A stretch of DNA of 30,975 nucleotides from Aureobasidium sp. EXF-3400 (taxonomy: Eukaryota > Ascomycota > Dothideomycetes > Dothideales > Saccotheciaceae), in contig SWBL01000461.1 in assembly GCA_024195585.1 (NCBI GenBank), positions 1 to 30,975 of the forward strand. Reading direction: 5' to 3'. Positions 8,862-18,926 of this stretch are shown piece by piece. The first letter of the stretch is position 1; the number at the start of each line of letters is the position of its first letter. Made by a program: the position numbers and the translations under genes. Below the pieces are notes generated by a model. It was not told the DNA's origin. It was given only the letters and a program-made list of their open reading frames with translations, and did not search any database.

Positions 8862-10483
8862 TCACTGCAGCGCCAACATATCACTAGTAACCATCCCTCT
8901 CACAACATTGACATAAGTACTTAAATGCTCCAACCTCGTAAAAGCACCTCCGATCCCCCGATACCTATATCCATCTACCCATCTTCCCAACCACGAACTG
9001 CTTCTCTGTGTCTTCCAAGGAAGCCCTTCAGCTGTTTTGGTAATAAAAGCAACGTTCTGTTCTGCAGCATTGATGTGATCGATCAATGTGGATGCGGTCT
9101 CTAACATCGAGGATCGTAATGTGTTAAGAGAATTTATGGCTTCGGGTTTTGAGCGGCCGAAGAGGAGGTGGTCTTCTAGTGCCGAGGAAGCGAGTGATGC
9201 TGCTCGGTGGTAGAGATCTAGGGTTCTGTGTTTGGGAGTTTTGTTAGCCGACAGATCTTTTCTCTCATGCTCGTTCTTAGACCAAGGAAGTCAGAGAGAA
9301 ACACTTACTTCACAATCTCGTATTGATGTGTCTTCAACTCTTCTAATTGCGTCTGTAAAGTTTCGAGCATCTTGATTCGCTTTAAATTGTCACTGGCATC
9401 TGGAGACTGGTTGGCAAACACTTGAGAGCTGAGTTGAACGTACAGAGGTGCGCTCACTTCCTCTACATTTTTCAATGCAGAGAGTATACCTGCTCTGTTC
9501 TCTTGACTGGCAAGCACAGTATCCCAGCCATGTATATCAGGTTCGCTGGCGAGCATTTCAGAGCCTTTGTTGATTGCCACTTTGCCGACGTAGCCCTTTG
9601 CCCACGAGGTTGCGCCACTGACCATACTGGGAACATTGCTGGAGATGTATGCCGAGACTACGTATGCGAGAGCCTTTGGGTTGAATGTCCAGATTTGTGA
9701 TGCCAGGACGCCCGAGGGGCCCGGGCTTGCTATACTAGAGCTTGGGGTGATTGGAGTTTTAAGGGTAGGTAGATGAGCTGGCGTTCCAACAGCATCACCA
9801 TTATATGCTGCCCCGACAGGAATAATATTCTCGCCCGGCACCACTATCGGAAGAGACTGATGAGCAGGCAACCAAGCAGTATCGCCAACATCTGCCCTCA
9901 AAATCGGCTCACCGACATCTCTCCTCAAAGCCACAGCATCAGAGGGAGCACACTCCAGACAACTACGATTTTGCACAACCACAAAAGCGAGTACGATGAC
10001 CAAGGTCTGGGCAACTCCCTGCCATAATCTTTTTCTCTCTCTTTCGGTCCAAAGCCCTTCGACAAACCGTCCATCGACCCAATAAATGAATCTTTCCAAG
10101 GGGGACCGAGGTGCTGCTTCCTCTTCACCACCAGGCAAAGGTTGTTGAACATCGATGGGCGAAGCGCGACGACGATCTCTGGGTCGAGAGCTGTTTGGTC
10201 GAGAAATATTTCTTCCCATGAATACAGCGCCATCCTCTGATGTATTACTGTTCTTTCGGGCGCCATAGGAGCGTTTCAAGCCTCTTGATTGTCTTTCTGG
10301 TTGGTTCCACTGTTCGGCTTCCCAATCAGTTGGTTGAGGGGTGGTTGCTCGAGGGGGAGCCTTTCCTAGGAATATGGCGCCGTCTTCGGAGGCATTGCTG
10401 CCGGTACTGTTCAGGCGAGCGCGTTTTGGGCCTTCTGACCTGCCTTCTGGGGAGTCTCCTGGGGTTTTTGGTGGAGTCTGCAT
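8862..10483 (-). CDS. Single-pass membrane protein of unknown function with duplicated SEDGA motif
   Basis: Two exons, 10483-9309 and 9225-8862, give 512 residues; the 83-nt intron has donor GTAAGT, branch CTAAC and acceptor ACACAG. I do not recognise the family. Residues 1-130 are polar, with a basic KRAR patch (20-23), and carry a duplicated element: ASEDGAIFLGK at 31-41 and TSEDGAVFMGR at 81-91, each after an Asn/Ser-rich lead. An aromatic block, ERFIYWVDGRFVEGLW (about 130-145), precedes a transmembrane helix (about 156-171, VAQTLVIVLAFVVV). The rest, lumenal or cytosolic, ends in helices such as LETLQTQLEELKTHQYEIVK spanning the splice. A nuclear or ER membrane protein is possible from the basic N-terminus, but this is a guess. 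The second exon is confirmed by an uninterrupted helical reading to the stop. Confidence 0.8.
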
Positions 10484-11125
10484 TTTACGATGATGGTCCT
10501 TCTTTTGATGTACAAGAGATGTTCGAGGGACGTCTCTGGACTCGAGATGTCTAGAGGAGGAGGAAAAGACATGGCTGACATATTTTTACGATACAGTGTA
10601 GCAATGTCGACAGACAAAGAGTCTGTGGTGTTCAGTTGAATCGCTTTGGAGGGTGCTTTCCGCATTCGGCGTGCATTGTTCTTTGATCACTTCCATGCCA
10701 CCTACCTTCAAGGAACAGCTTACAATGGCCGGACACATAGCCAAAAGAGATAGCCAGAGTTAATCCGGAGCAACACATGATCGTATGAGACCTTTTAGTC
10801 ACCTTGTGTAGTAACGATGGTAGCATTCATCGTAGCATATTAGCTGATGCGATGTTGCTATAACGAGAGTCGTGAGATGTTCATACAACTCCCAAAGTCC
10901 TCACACTTTAGTCTCCGAAGTCGTTAAAGGCCAAAGTTCTTTTTATCAAATCCAACAATAATGGTGGAGGAGTTGGAGTTGAAGTTGGAGTTGGAGTCGA
11001 GCAAGATCAGCCGCAAGGTTGATCAAAGCCTCGGACAGATCGGAGTTTGCGCAAGGGTCTCCCGAGAAATTCTCAAACGCAATGAGACTTTTGCCTACTA
11101 TCAATCAACCAACCACAAAATCACA
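10484..11125. other. Divergent intergenic region upstream of Sas10 and the membrane protein
   Basis: 642 bp containing both promoters. Short frames (10411-10665, 10632-10826, both minus) lack domains. Near 10961-11000 the plus strand has a short imperfect repeat of TTGGAG units, which opens an in-frame upstream ATG for Sas10 (see the Sas10 entry). No RNA gene seen. Confidence 0.5.
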
Positions 11126-13050
11126 ATGGCGAAAAAGAGAAAGGCATCCTCTGCTGGAGCATCCAGAGATGAGGTCGCAGACGACTCAAACAAGCGCACC
11201 AAGATGCGCATCAAGACATACGAAGATGTGGCGGGCTCAGACGACGAGTTCCACATTAACCGCGACAAGGTCATGCTCGATGATGGTCCTGAGGCAAAGA
11301 GGAGGAGAAGAGTGCAGGAAGAAGGTGAGATTGGTTATACTTTGTGGCGAGCGATCAGACTCTAATCCAAGATACAGAGGAGTTTCTGCAACAGTCCGAC
11401 GAAGAAGTTCTAGGATACTCGAGTCCCTCAGAAGCCGAAGACGACGATGAAGACGACTTTGAAGACGAGCAACAGGCACCGGTCAAGAAGTCGAAAAAGG
11501 ACGCACAAAATGAAGAGGAGGATGAGGAAGATATGGAGGCATGGGGTGAATCCAAGCAAGACTACTACAACGCCGATGCCATCGAGACCGAGCAGGACGC
11601 ACTGGATGAAGAAAAGGAGGCCCTGCGCCTGCAAAAGAAGCAGCTGCAGGCCATGAGCGCCGCCGACTTTGGATTCGACGAGGCCGACTGGCAACAGGAG
11701 GATGAGCAAGATGCAGACCAGGATGGCGAGGTTGTCACTGAAGTGCTGCCTCAACTCGAGCTGGACGACAAAATGGCTCCCTCCGAACGCCTGAAGCTAC
11801 TCAAGACACGCTACCCGGAGTTTGAGCCTTTGAGCAAGGAGCTGCTCACTCTACACCAGACATACCAGGATCTTTCTGCCGTCGAATCACCGTCCCTCGC
11901 TGTTCAAACCAAGCAGCAAGCAGCTGCTGCCTATCTCGCCTCTCTTACCATGTATTTCGCTCTTCTCACATCTACTGCCCAGGACAAGCAAACAAAAGGC
12001 CTCGCTCTGTCGGCAACCACCATTCGCGACCACCCCGTCATGGAAAGTCTGATCCAATGTCGCGATCTCTGGGCACGCCTGAGAGACCTGCCCGAAGACG
12101 ATTCAGACGACGAGTCCATCATGGAAGGAGCCTCAGCAGAAGAAATGAGCGAGTCCGAAGAGGAAGAAGCCCCCGTCGCCATCCTCCCCAAGAAGACCAA
12201 GAAGACGGCCGCCGAACGCGCCGCCGACGCAGTAACAGCAGCAACCGAAGCCCGCCGCGCCGAACGCCTACGCAAAACCGAAGCAGACTTTGGCGACCTC
12301 GACGCCCTCCTCACCACCTCCTCCACCCGCCCCAAGAAGTCCAAGAAATCCCAACAAGCAGCCGCCCTCGACGAAAACGACTCAGACCTCGGCGAAGACA
12401 ACTCCCTCACAGCCGCCGAACTTGCCGAGAAGGCCAAACGCAAGAAGTCCCTCCGTTTCTACACTTCGCAAATCGCCCAAAAGGCAAACAAGCGCGGTGC
12501 CAAAGTGCAAGGTGGAGACGAGGATGTACCACACCGCGAACGCCTGCGCGACAGACAAGCTCGTCTCAACGCCGATGCAGAAGCAAGAGGCAAACGCTTC
12601 GACCGCGACCAACTGGGCGAAGACAGCGAAGACGACAACGACCGCGCCGTCGCCCGCGAAGTACGCGGAGAGAAAAACCTCGACGACGGTGAAGACGATT
12701 ACTACGACATGGTTGCCTCCAAAGCCGCAAAGAAGAAATCAGACAAGGCCGCTGAAGCCGCAGCCTTCAAAGCAGCAGCAGCACAAGGAGGCAGGGTCAT
12801 TGAAAAGGAGGAAGTGGGTCCGGATGGCAAGAGAGCAATCACGTATGCGATTGAGAAGAACAAGGGTCTCACGCCGCACAGGAAAAAGGATGTGCGCAAC
12901 CCGCGTGTCAAGAAGCGCAAGAAGTTTGAGGAGAAGAAGAAGAAGCTTGCTTCCATCAAGCCTGTCTACAAGGGCGGTGAAGGAAAGGGTGGCTATGGTG
13001 GTGAACTCACGGGTATCAAGAAGGGTTTGGTCAGGAGTACCAAGCTCTGA
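11126..13050 (+). CDS. UTP3: Sas10/Utp3, small-subunit processome protein
   Basis: Two exons, 11126-11324 and 11372-13050, give 625 residues; the intron is GTGAGA...CCAAG, 47 nt. The protein acts in the nucleolus in the U3 snoRNP/SSU processome that matures 18S rRNA. Seen: N-terminal basic stretch MAKKRK, acidic tracts (DEEVLGYSSPSEAEDDDEDD, about 75-95), the conserved AWGESKQDYYNAD (123-135), a Sas10/Utp3/C1D domain (about 203-305; APSERLKLLKTRYPEFEPL...HPVMESLIQCRDLW), alternating acidic and lysine-rich linkers, and the C-terminal Sas10 domain (about 550-625; KNKGLTPHRKKDVRNPRVKKR and GGYGGELTGI). An in-frame ATG at 10961 would add 55 residues; I chose 11126 for its ACAATGGC context and family-like N-terminus. 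Confidence 0.93.
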
Positions 13051-13294
13051 TGAGGAGGATACTCGTTTTCTTCTGTTGATAGCAATTCTTCCTTTTTGCA
13101 TATACTCATATTCCCAATCACACTCATATCTTTTCTGTCTCGATTATGCATAACTACCGCTGTCTGGCAACTAGCTAATTCGTCCTGTAAAAGACATCGT
13201 CATGTTGTTCACGCCAGAATCGGAATAGAGCAGTTTGTTCTTCCACTGCTGATGCACAGGGGGTGTCCTCGGTCGTCTGTCTCGATGGCAGCGA

Positions 13295-14659
13295 CTAGCT
13301 GGCTCCACTAAGGCCCATCAATGCACCAACCGCCATCATATCTTCATCTCTTTCTGCTTGAGAAGCACTTGCTTGTTGTGCATTGGCCGCGAGGTTTGCA
13401 TCCTCGAGAACCTCATCCACATCCATGCCTGGGCTATCGAGCTGTGCGTTGTTGGCATGTTTTCCTTTTGTCCACCAAGGGGTACCTGTCCAGTCCAATT
13501 CTTTCGATTCAGGTCCCCACACCTCTTCCTTCATGTCATGTATAATCTCGTCGTCGAGATTTGAAGATGCGAGCTCGCCTTGTAAGACACCCTCTAGGAG
13601 AGCTTCCTTGGCAGCCCATTCGTTGCGACGAAGCTCCTCCAGCCCTTCGACTTCTTGCTTCAGCTCTTCACTCTCTTCCGTTGCCCAGTGAAGTTGACGC
13701 CTTAGCAATCGCATGAGTTGGTTTGCTGGAATCTCGCTCTCGAAGCGTGAGAAGTGTATGTCAGGAGGATAGGTGATCATGAACCCGGCTTGCCCTGTTA
13801 TGGGATGGCGTGCGGGTATATATTGAATGTTATCCATAGGGGGTGACGGGTCGTCAGGTGCTTGAGTGGGTAGAGGAGCAGCAGGCACATCCGGAATAGC
13901 AGCTTTGGCTGGTGTCTTTGCGTTCATCGAAAGACGCAGTTTAGGACCTTTCTTGGGCTGACCAGTGGCCGGATCGATAGGGTTGGCATTCGTCGCAGCA
14001 GCGCGTGGCGGCTCGGGCTCGTGGACGGTACGCATGTGTTTGGCGAGGGCGTCTGATCTAGTGAAGGAGCGGTCGCATTCTGATTCAAAGTTAGCTGGAT
14101 GGTGTGGTAGCAGGGCTCGCAGGAACATACCTGGAAGATGGCAGAAGAAAGGCTTCTCCTTGGTGTGACTCCGCATGTGAGCCTTGAGAGCGTAGCCACT
14201 GGGATGATTCGTGCCCTTGCGAGCGCAGTCTCCCCATTCACAGGTATAGCGTGCGCGCTTAGGGGCAATATGGTCATTCTGGACATGAGCAATGAGCTCG
14301 TCACTGTTGGCCAAATCGCCCACACTACAGCCCTCCCACGCGCAAGTGGTGACTTGGTCGGCTCGCATGGCGAACTCGTCTGCGCTGGGTGATCCTGGAG
14401 CCGAGGCCTCGCTGTCGCAACTGATGTCTGCTTCCGACTCTTCCATCGCATCCGCACCAGCCACCATTATCGTGCCGCCGTGGGGTGTTCCAATGTGCGC
14501 TGGGTGGCCTCCAGTACGTCGCTTCTTGCTCGGGGGTCCTGCGTGGTCCGGGTCGATACTGCGTCTGGCTGATCGATTCGGGGTGCTGATGCTGATGTGG
14601 TCGTCCGCTTCGTCCGACGACGATATCGACGACAATGGGGAGTCTGGTAGTTCACTCAT
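13295..14659 (-). CDS. C2H2 zinc-finger protein, three fingers (Iec1-like?)
   Basis: Two exons, 14659-14131 and 14079-13295, give 437 residues. The 51-nt intron (GTATGT...ATCAG) splits the third finger: reading through it would insert residues between its two cysteines, while splicing restores FFCHLPECDRSFTRSDALAKHMRTVH. Fingers use C106/C111/H125/H130, C140/C145/H161/H165 and C173/C178/H191/H196. Residues 1-100 are Ser/Asp-rich with an NLS-like SKKRRTGG (44-51). After the fingers, HPITGQAGFMITYPPDI and a coiled coil (about 300-350) follow. The fingers are close to those I recall for a conserved fungal nuclear protein resembling S. pombe Iec1 of the INO80 complex; that link is memory-based inference. 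The open frame extends 63 codons further upstream, but the ATG at 14659 fits a typical start (MSELPDSPLSS). Confidence 0.85.
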   Translation of the reverse strand: MSELPDSPLSSISSSDEADDHISISTPNRSARRSIDPDHAGPPSKKRRTGGHPAHIGTPHGGTIMVAGADAMEESEADISCDSEASAPGSPSADEFAMRADQVTTCAWEGCSVGDLANSDELIAHVQNDHIAPKRARYTCEWGDCARKGTNHPSGYALKAHMRSHTKEKPFFCHLPGMFLRALLPHHPANFESECDRSFTRSDALAKHMRTVHEPEPPRAAATNANPIDPATGQPKKGPKLRLSMNAKTPAKAAIPDVPAAPLPTQAPDDPSPPMDNIQYIPARHPITGQAGFMITYPPDIHFSRFESEIPANQLMRLLRRQLHWATEESEELKQEVEGLEELRRNEWAAKEALLEGVLQGELASSNLDDEIIHDMKEEVWGPESKELDWTGTPWWTKGKHANNAQLDSPGMDVDEVLEDANLAANAQQASASQAERDEDMMAVGALMGLSGAS

Positions 14660-14857
14660 GGCGATGTGTGAATAGTCGCGTTTGAGGAATATTGGGTTCA
14701 GTGGATGAAGGTTGATTGTGATGATAGCTAAGTTGCTGGTCGCATCAAGCGGCCTTCTCGGCGTTTGAAGACGAGCGCCAGGGTTTCCCGCTTCAGTGTT
14801 GGTTTCTATCCTCTTCTTCTTCAACTTCACAATTCCAACCTTTTTCAATCGTCGACT

Positions 14858-15582
14858 CTAATGGCACGCCTTTCCCCATCTCCTCAATCTGTAATAATTC
14901 CATGGTAGTGGCACCAAGTATCCAGCCGCAATACTAACCACTGCAGCACCCCAAAATCGTGGATCTTGCAGTGCTATCACTCCACCAGTCAAATGAAAAT
15001 CAACAACGTTTTCTGCCAGTTCCATAGCTAGCATCGATATGAAACTCATGCCCATTGCTGTCTTGAATGCCGTGTTTAGAGCCAACTTGTCCTTGCCCCA
15101 ACGCAGTAGAGCTGTCTCCAACGCGATCGAGGTACTAAGGCCAGACGTCACTATCTATATATCAGCATCTATAATACAACAGTTGTTGCCAGCCTGAAGA
15201 AAACCAGTGGCAACCTTGTATACTACTTACTCGACAGAACCATGATGGTGCTCATGCCCAATTTCGGAGCATACGTCTGTAATGTCCATAGTGCAGAGAA
15301 ATCGCCCACTGTGCATCCTACAAGACATCGCAGTGTATTGACTCCTGCTCTCCTCCATGTCCCTCGACAGCTCCAGAAGGCACGTTCAGAGAGTAACAGT
15401 CTGGGCTTTGTAGAAGAAGTAACTTCAGCATCCTTGCAATGTAATGTGCTCTTTTGCTGTGAGACATAAACTCGAACCTGCTTCAAGGCAAGGGTCGACG
15501 TCGTTGGCATGACTCTCGATCGCAGGAGACAACCACCAGGATGTATAAGTGCGAGCTTTCGTACATGATGTGCTGTCGACAT
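14858..15582 (-). CDS. DUF4396-like multi-pass membrane protein, probable mitochondrial presequence
   Basis: Two exons, 15582-15231 and 15150-14858, give 214 residues. The intron starts GTAAGTAG and ends ...ATATAGATAG; the second of two AGs four bases apart keeps the frame and creates MTSGLSTSIALETALL. Residues 1-80 are rich in Arg, Ser and Thr and poor in acid, which resembles a mitochondrial targeting sequence. The remainder has about four hydrophobic helices: CLVGCTVGDFSALWTL (about 86-101), GMSTIMVLSMTSGL, AMGMSFISMLAMELAENVVDF and FWGAAVVSIAAGYLVPLPWNYYRL, then the terminal RRWGKACH. The ETALL...GKD, GG...D..FW and P.NY..RR.GK.CH pattern fits DUF4396, a family of unknown function. An ATG 11 codons upstream (15615) is an alternative start. 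It lies head-to-head with the FSH1-like gene. Confidence 0.72.
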
Positions 15583-15756
15583 TGTTGCAGATCTGGAAGA
15601 GAAATCATTGAGCATGTGTCAAATCCAAAAGAGGAAGTGACAGCCCGTTTGAAGACGTCAAAGCGGTGTCGATGGGCATTCGCCTTCGATATCTCATCCT
15701 ACTACTTATTCCACCACCTATCACAAACTTATAGACAACCATTCCATACTCCAAAC
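15583..15756. promoter_or_regulatory. Compact divergent promoter (DUF4396-like gene / FSH1-like hydrolase)
   Basis: 174 bp separate the two start codons. A CCTATCACAAACTTATAGAC stretch lies just upstream of the hydrolase ATG, with no clear TATA box. Shared regulation of the pair is possible but unproven. Confidence 0.45.
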
Positions 15757-16636
15757 ATGCCTCCCAACTCAAGACAAAACAACGAAAACTCCAAAAAACT
15801 AAAGATTCTCATGTTACATGGTAAGACCGCCACATCCCCCCCAACAATCACCAACCTCTAACATCAAATCCAAAGGCTACACACAATCCGGCCCTCTCTT
15901 CCAAGCAAAAACCCAACGCATCAAAAAACTCCTCGAGAAATCCCTCGCTAGTGCACCTATAAAGACAGATCCTCCCATCACTGGAGTCGAACTTATCTTC
16001 CCAACCGGACCCTTCAAAGTTTCCTCTGCCGACCTCAATGGCGCAGAAGTCAGAGAAGATGCAAATGGATGGTGGAAGCTACGAGAACGCGGTGAACCCC
16101 AAGATGGTGTTACCGAAGGACTGAATGTTGTAGCAGCAACGCTTAAAGAACATGGTCCCTTTGATGGAGTGATGGGGTTCAGTCAAGGTGCTGCTCTGGC
16201 TGCTATGGTGGTCTCGTTGCTTGAACATGATCGAGCAAATACATTTGCTAAAGTCTCGGATGGCATGGCCTTCCCCTCCTCGTTCTCGGAACTTGAAGAC
16301 CCACCATTGAAATTCGGTGTCTGTTTCTCGGGACTGTTGAATAAGCATCAGAAGTATGCTGCTTTTTACGAGCCCAAGATTGCAACTCCGGTGTTGCATG
16401 TTCTGGGCAGTATGGATACTATTGTCGAGGAAAGTGAGTCTTTGGCTCTGGCGGAACGATGTGCTGACGGTGGAGCTGGGATGATCATCAGACATGCTGG
16501 TACACATACCGTGCCAACCAGTGAGAGGGACATTGCAGCTGTGATACAGTTTATCCGCAATGTGTATCCTAGTGGGAATGCCCCTGCGAAGAAAGAGGAA
16601 GAGGAAGATGTACTGGATATGGACATGCCTTTCTAG
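15757..16636 (+). CDS. FSH1-family serine hydrolase
   Basis: Two exons, 15757-15820 and 15876-16636, give 274 residues; the intron is GTAAGA...CAAAG (branch CTAAC). The alpha/beta hydrolase of the FSH1/OVCA2 group opens with KILMLHGYTQSGPLF (16-30), which the splice creates. The catalytic triad is readable: S124 in GFSQG (122-126), D202 in GSMDTIVEES and H232 in HAGTHTVP. A WWKLRERGEPQDGV block lies between. The usual family length is 240-280, so it is complete. The C-terminal tail is acidic (KKEEEEDVLDMD). The natural substrate is unknown; small esters are likely. FSH1-type enzymes also occur in secondary-metabolite clusters, but no such cluster is present here, so a general esterase role is more likely. 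Confidence 0.9.
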
Positions 16637-17024
16637 ACTAGAGTGCTCTTCAAGTGTAGACATAGATTCTTTACAGGTTAAGAATGTTTCACGTTGTTTC
16701 ATCCCTGGGATTTTAGGTAACGAGAGAAATGATGGTAGACATACAGTTGAGCAAATTTATAGAAGTTTTCAAGTATATCATATCAGATTCTTTGCATTTC
16801 GTGAAGCGTCGTAACCAGGAAACAGATCCAGGACTATCCAACCACGCCCATTCATAAATGACAGACATTATACGACCGAAAAGAAAAGCTGTGTATGTAT
16901 CTAAGAAGGGGGAAAGACAGAAGTGAAAAAGAAGAGAAACGCATGCGTGAACCAGCAGCCTGCACAAAATCAAATATAATGACCCTCAAGGCATCCGTGC
17001 TCAGCCAAAAATATGGCAAGCAAC
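16637..17024. other. Convergent 3' intergenic region
   Basis: 388 bp between the stop codons of the FSH1-like hydrolase and the BTB protein. AT-rich stretches (for example around 16740-16800) fit 3' ends. Short frames on both strands have no recognisable content. Confidence 0.5.
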
Positions 17025-18181
17025 CTAGTGCTCATCAGATCTGGCAGAGTGATAGTACGAGTAATCGCCATCGATAGCCTGAGCCCAAGCATCACGGATA
17101 TGGTCCTTGTCTCCACTCAACAGCATCTCAGCAATCTCTGTCAGAAGCTCTCTACTGACATCCGGCACAAAGTTTTGCAGCACGTCCGAGTGACTCCAGA
17201 GCACGATGAAAGTTTCGACCACCAAGCCCCGTCCGATAGAATCAGGTGGGAGTGATGGATACAGCAGTTCAATCAGCGGTCGTACGATATTCTCCGATGA
17301 AGATGCTGAAGGTAAATCATCCTTGTCTGTGGTAAGAGCAGAAGTCTTTGGCGATTTGCCGTTATGCATATCACCAATACACTGTAAAATGCGATTCATG
17401 ACTTCATTCTGGAAATCCGAGTTTTGCACTTTCTCGCCGAAAATGTAGGCTTGGAGTAAATCGATATATGTGTCGTAAGCAGCAGATCGTGAATCCAGAG
17501 CTGCGTTGGAAGTGGCAAGATCCAGAGATGTTATGCTCTTCTTGTCGTATATATAATGGGCGTATAGTTGGAAGACTATAGGGTCGTCCTCTGGTAGTTC
17601 GAGAGGTGTATCTTCTTCGGGTTGCTTGTCTAGGAGCTCGGTGAAGTATGGTGATGAGGCAGCGAGACGGGCGGCATGAATGTGGAAATCTTGACTGTTG
17701 GTCAGAGTACCAACACGTACGAGGATGGGTTTCGAGAATGTGCTGAGAGTAACAAGTCATATCAGCTTCATTTTTGTCTTATCAGAGTGCACGCAATTTT
17801 TGGTGTATTGATTTATCTTGTTTGGTGTCCAATGTGAAACCGATAAGAGTATAAGACACACAGAGCACGCAGTCACCCTTACCTCTTCTTGATTTGGTCA
17901 GACATAGCCAGAGAAAGCGCACTTTCGCGTCCACGGCAGATGCGTTTGTATGGTCTTCCGAGATCCTCATCTTCCGCAGCTTCATCATCATCCATGTCCA
18001 GGTCATCGGCCGAGTCCATAAGCGCACTTTCCGACGCAACGAGTTCAGCGATCTGTTTCTCGCTGGGGCTGTCGACCTTCAGAATCGTGTCGTCTCCGTG
18101 GACACTGCTGTTGCTACGCGGGCTGACAAGCTGCATCTGCGCGGCCTCGTTCGTCTCATCCGCTGATCGTTTCGGCGCCAT
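17025..18181 (-). CDS. BTB/POZ-domain protein
   Basis: Two exons, 18181-17883 and 17742-17025, give 338 residues; the 140-nt intron is GTAAGG...CTCTCAG. The first exon encodes a low-complexity, acidic N-terminus (residues 1-97) with short basic clusters (MAPKRS; GRPYKRICRGR, 75-85), suggesting nuclear presence. The second exon begins with a BTB domain: KPILVRVG, then the typical FHIHAARLAASSPYFTELL (119-137), then LPEDDPIVFQLYAHYIYD and YDTYIDLLQAYIFGEK. BTB domains make dimers and often serve as Cullin-3 substrate adaptors; many fungal BTB proteins of this plain type lack a second domain, as here. The C-terminal part is helical. The true partner is unknown. The second exon's first 100 codons are not in any ATG-started frame, so a naive caller would miss the BTB domain. 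Confidence 0.85.
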
Positions 18182-18926
18182 GTGTGTGGGTGTATCGTTC
18201 GTCCGTGGGAAGTATAACAATCTTGACAGGTTTGCAGAACAGACAAAGGCAGAATTAATCAGACCTTAATCAAAATAACAACACGGACGGACACGGGCTG
18301 TCACGTCAGACGCTCGCGCACTCTCAGCGACGGGCAGCCCTGTGCATATTGCTAACCCTTGTCCGAATGGCAGGAAAACGCTTGCGCTTACGCCCTCCCT
18401 CCCACCCAAAAAGTCACAGACAACGGACGGTTGGTCCTCTGCCGCGTCAACCTCGTGGGGTTTCCGGCGCTACGCATTGTACTTGCATGCGATACATCCT
18501 TGCCCGGCATGCGCCATTTCGCTTGGGCACCAGACATGACTGTTCACGAGACTCGGTGTCATGCGTGTGCGACAATCGCAACTCTGATGCTTGTCAATGT
18601 TTATTCGACTCGCCCAAATCTAGTAGGGTGACGCAAGTCTGGATCTCTATATGTCGTGCAGACTTGCGGTTTGAAACGCTCACCCACTTGGCGAACTCCG
18701 GAGAGCGTTGGGGTTTCATCGCATTAAGTTCAGGATCGCTTGAACCGTATCTCAAAACGTCCGCCTAGAGTGCCTCATTTTCTGCCCCTCCCGGATCTTC
18801 ATGTGACTGTTTACCCGGTAACGATTGATTTGCGAACTCTACTCTACTCTACTTTACCACTATTAATTATTCAAGTTGCTCTCAACAGCTCAATAATGGT
18901 CTCGAAAGACAGGACTAGAATCGTGT
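18182..18926. other. Intergenic: BTB promoter and siderophore-gene 3' region
   Basis: 745 bp upstream of the BTB gene and downstream of the acyltransferase, both on the minus strand. A CRE-like TCACGTCA lies at 18301-18308. A short (TCTAC)n run lies near 18837-18855. Plus-strand frames at 18342-18768 have no domain and overlap each other in several frames, so I do not call a gene. Confidence 0.5.

Noticed and set aside
10961..11125. Upstream ATG taken as the Sas10 start
   Set aside because: The 55 extra residues are not family-like, and the ATG at 11126 has a better context and a typical basic start (MAKKRK). Kept only as a finding.
11931..12692. Long open frames overlapping Sas10 in other frames (both strands)
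   Set aside because: They arise from the strongly biased codons of the acidic/lysine-rich Sas10 frame and encode only Ser/Arg-rich low-complexity sequence.
16079..16702. 207-codon minus-strand frame over the FSH1-like gene
   Set aside because: Overlaps a gene with a complete catalytic triad on the other strand and has no domain.
17404..17760. 118-codon minus-strand frame starting with an ATG at 17760
   Set aside because: It is the wrong frame of the BTB exon: splicing from 17883 to 17742 gives a clear BTB domain in another frame.
18295..18340. GGGCTG ... CAGCCC inverted pair upstream of the BTB gene
   Set aside because: Only 6-bp arms with a 34-bp gap; expected by chance in a GC-rich stretch.
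18342..18768. Possible gene in the BTB upstream region
   Set aside because: Three plus-strand frames overlap, none with a domain; composition is unlike neighbours' coding sequence.
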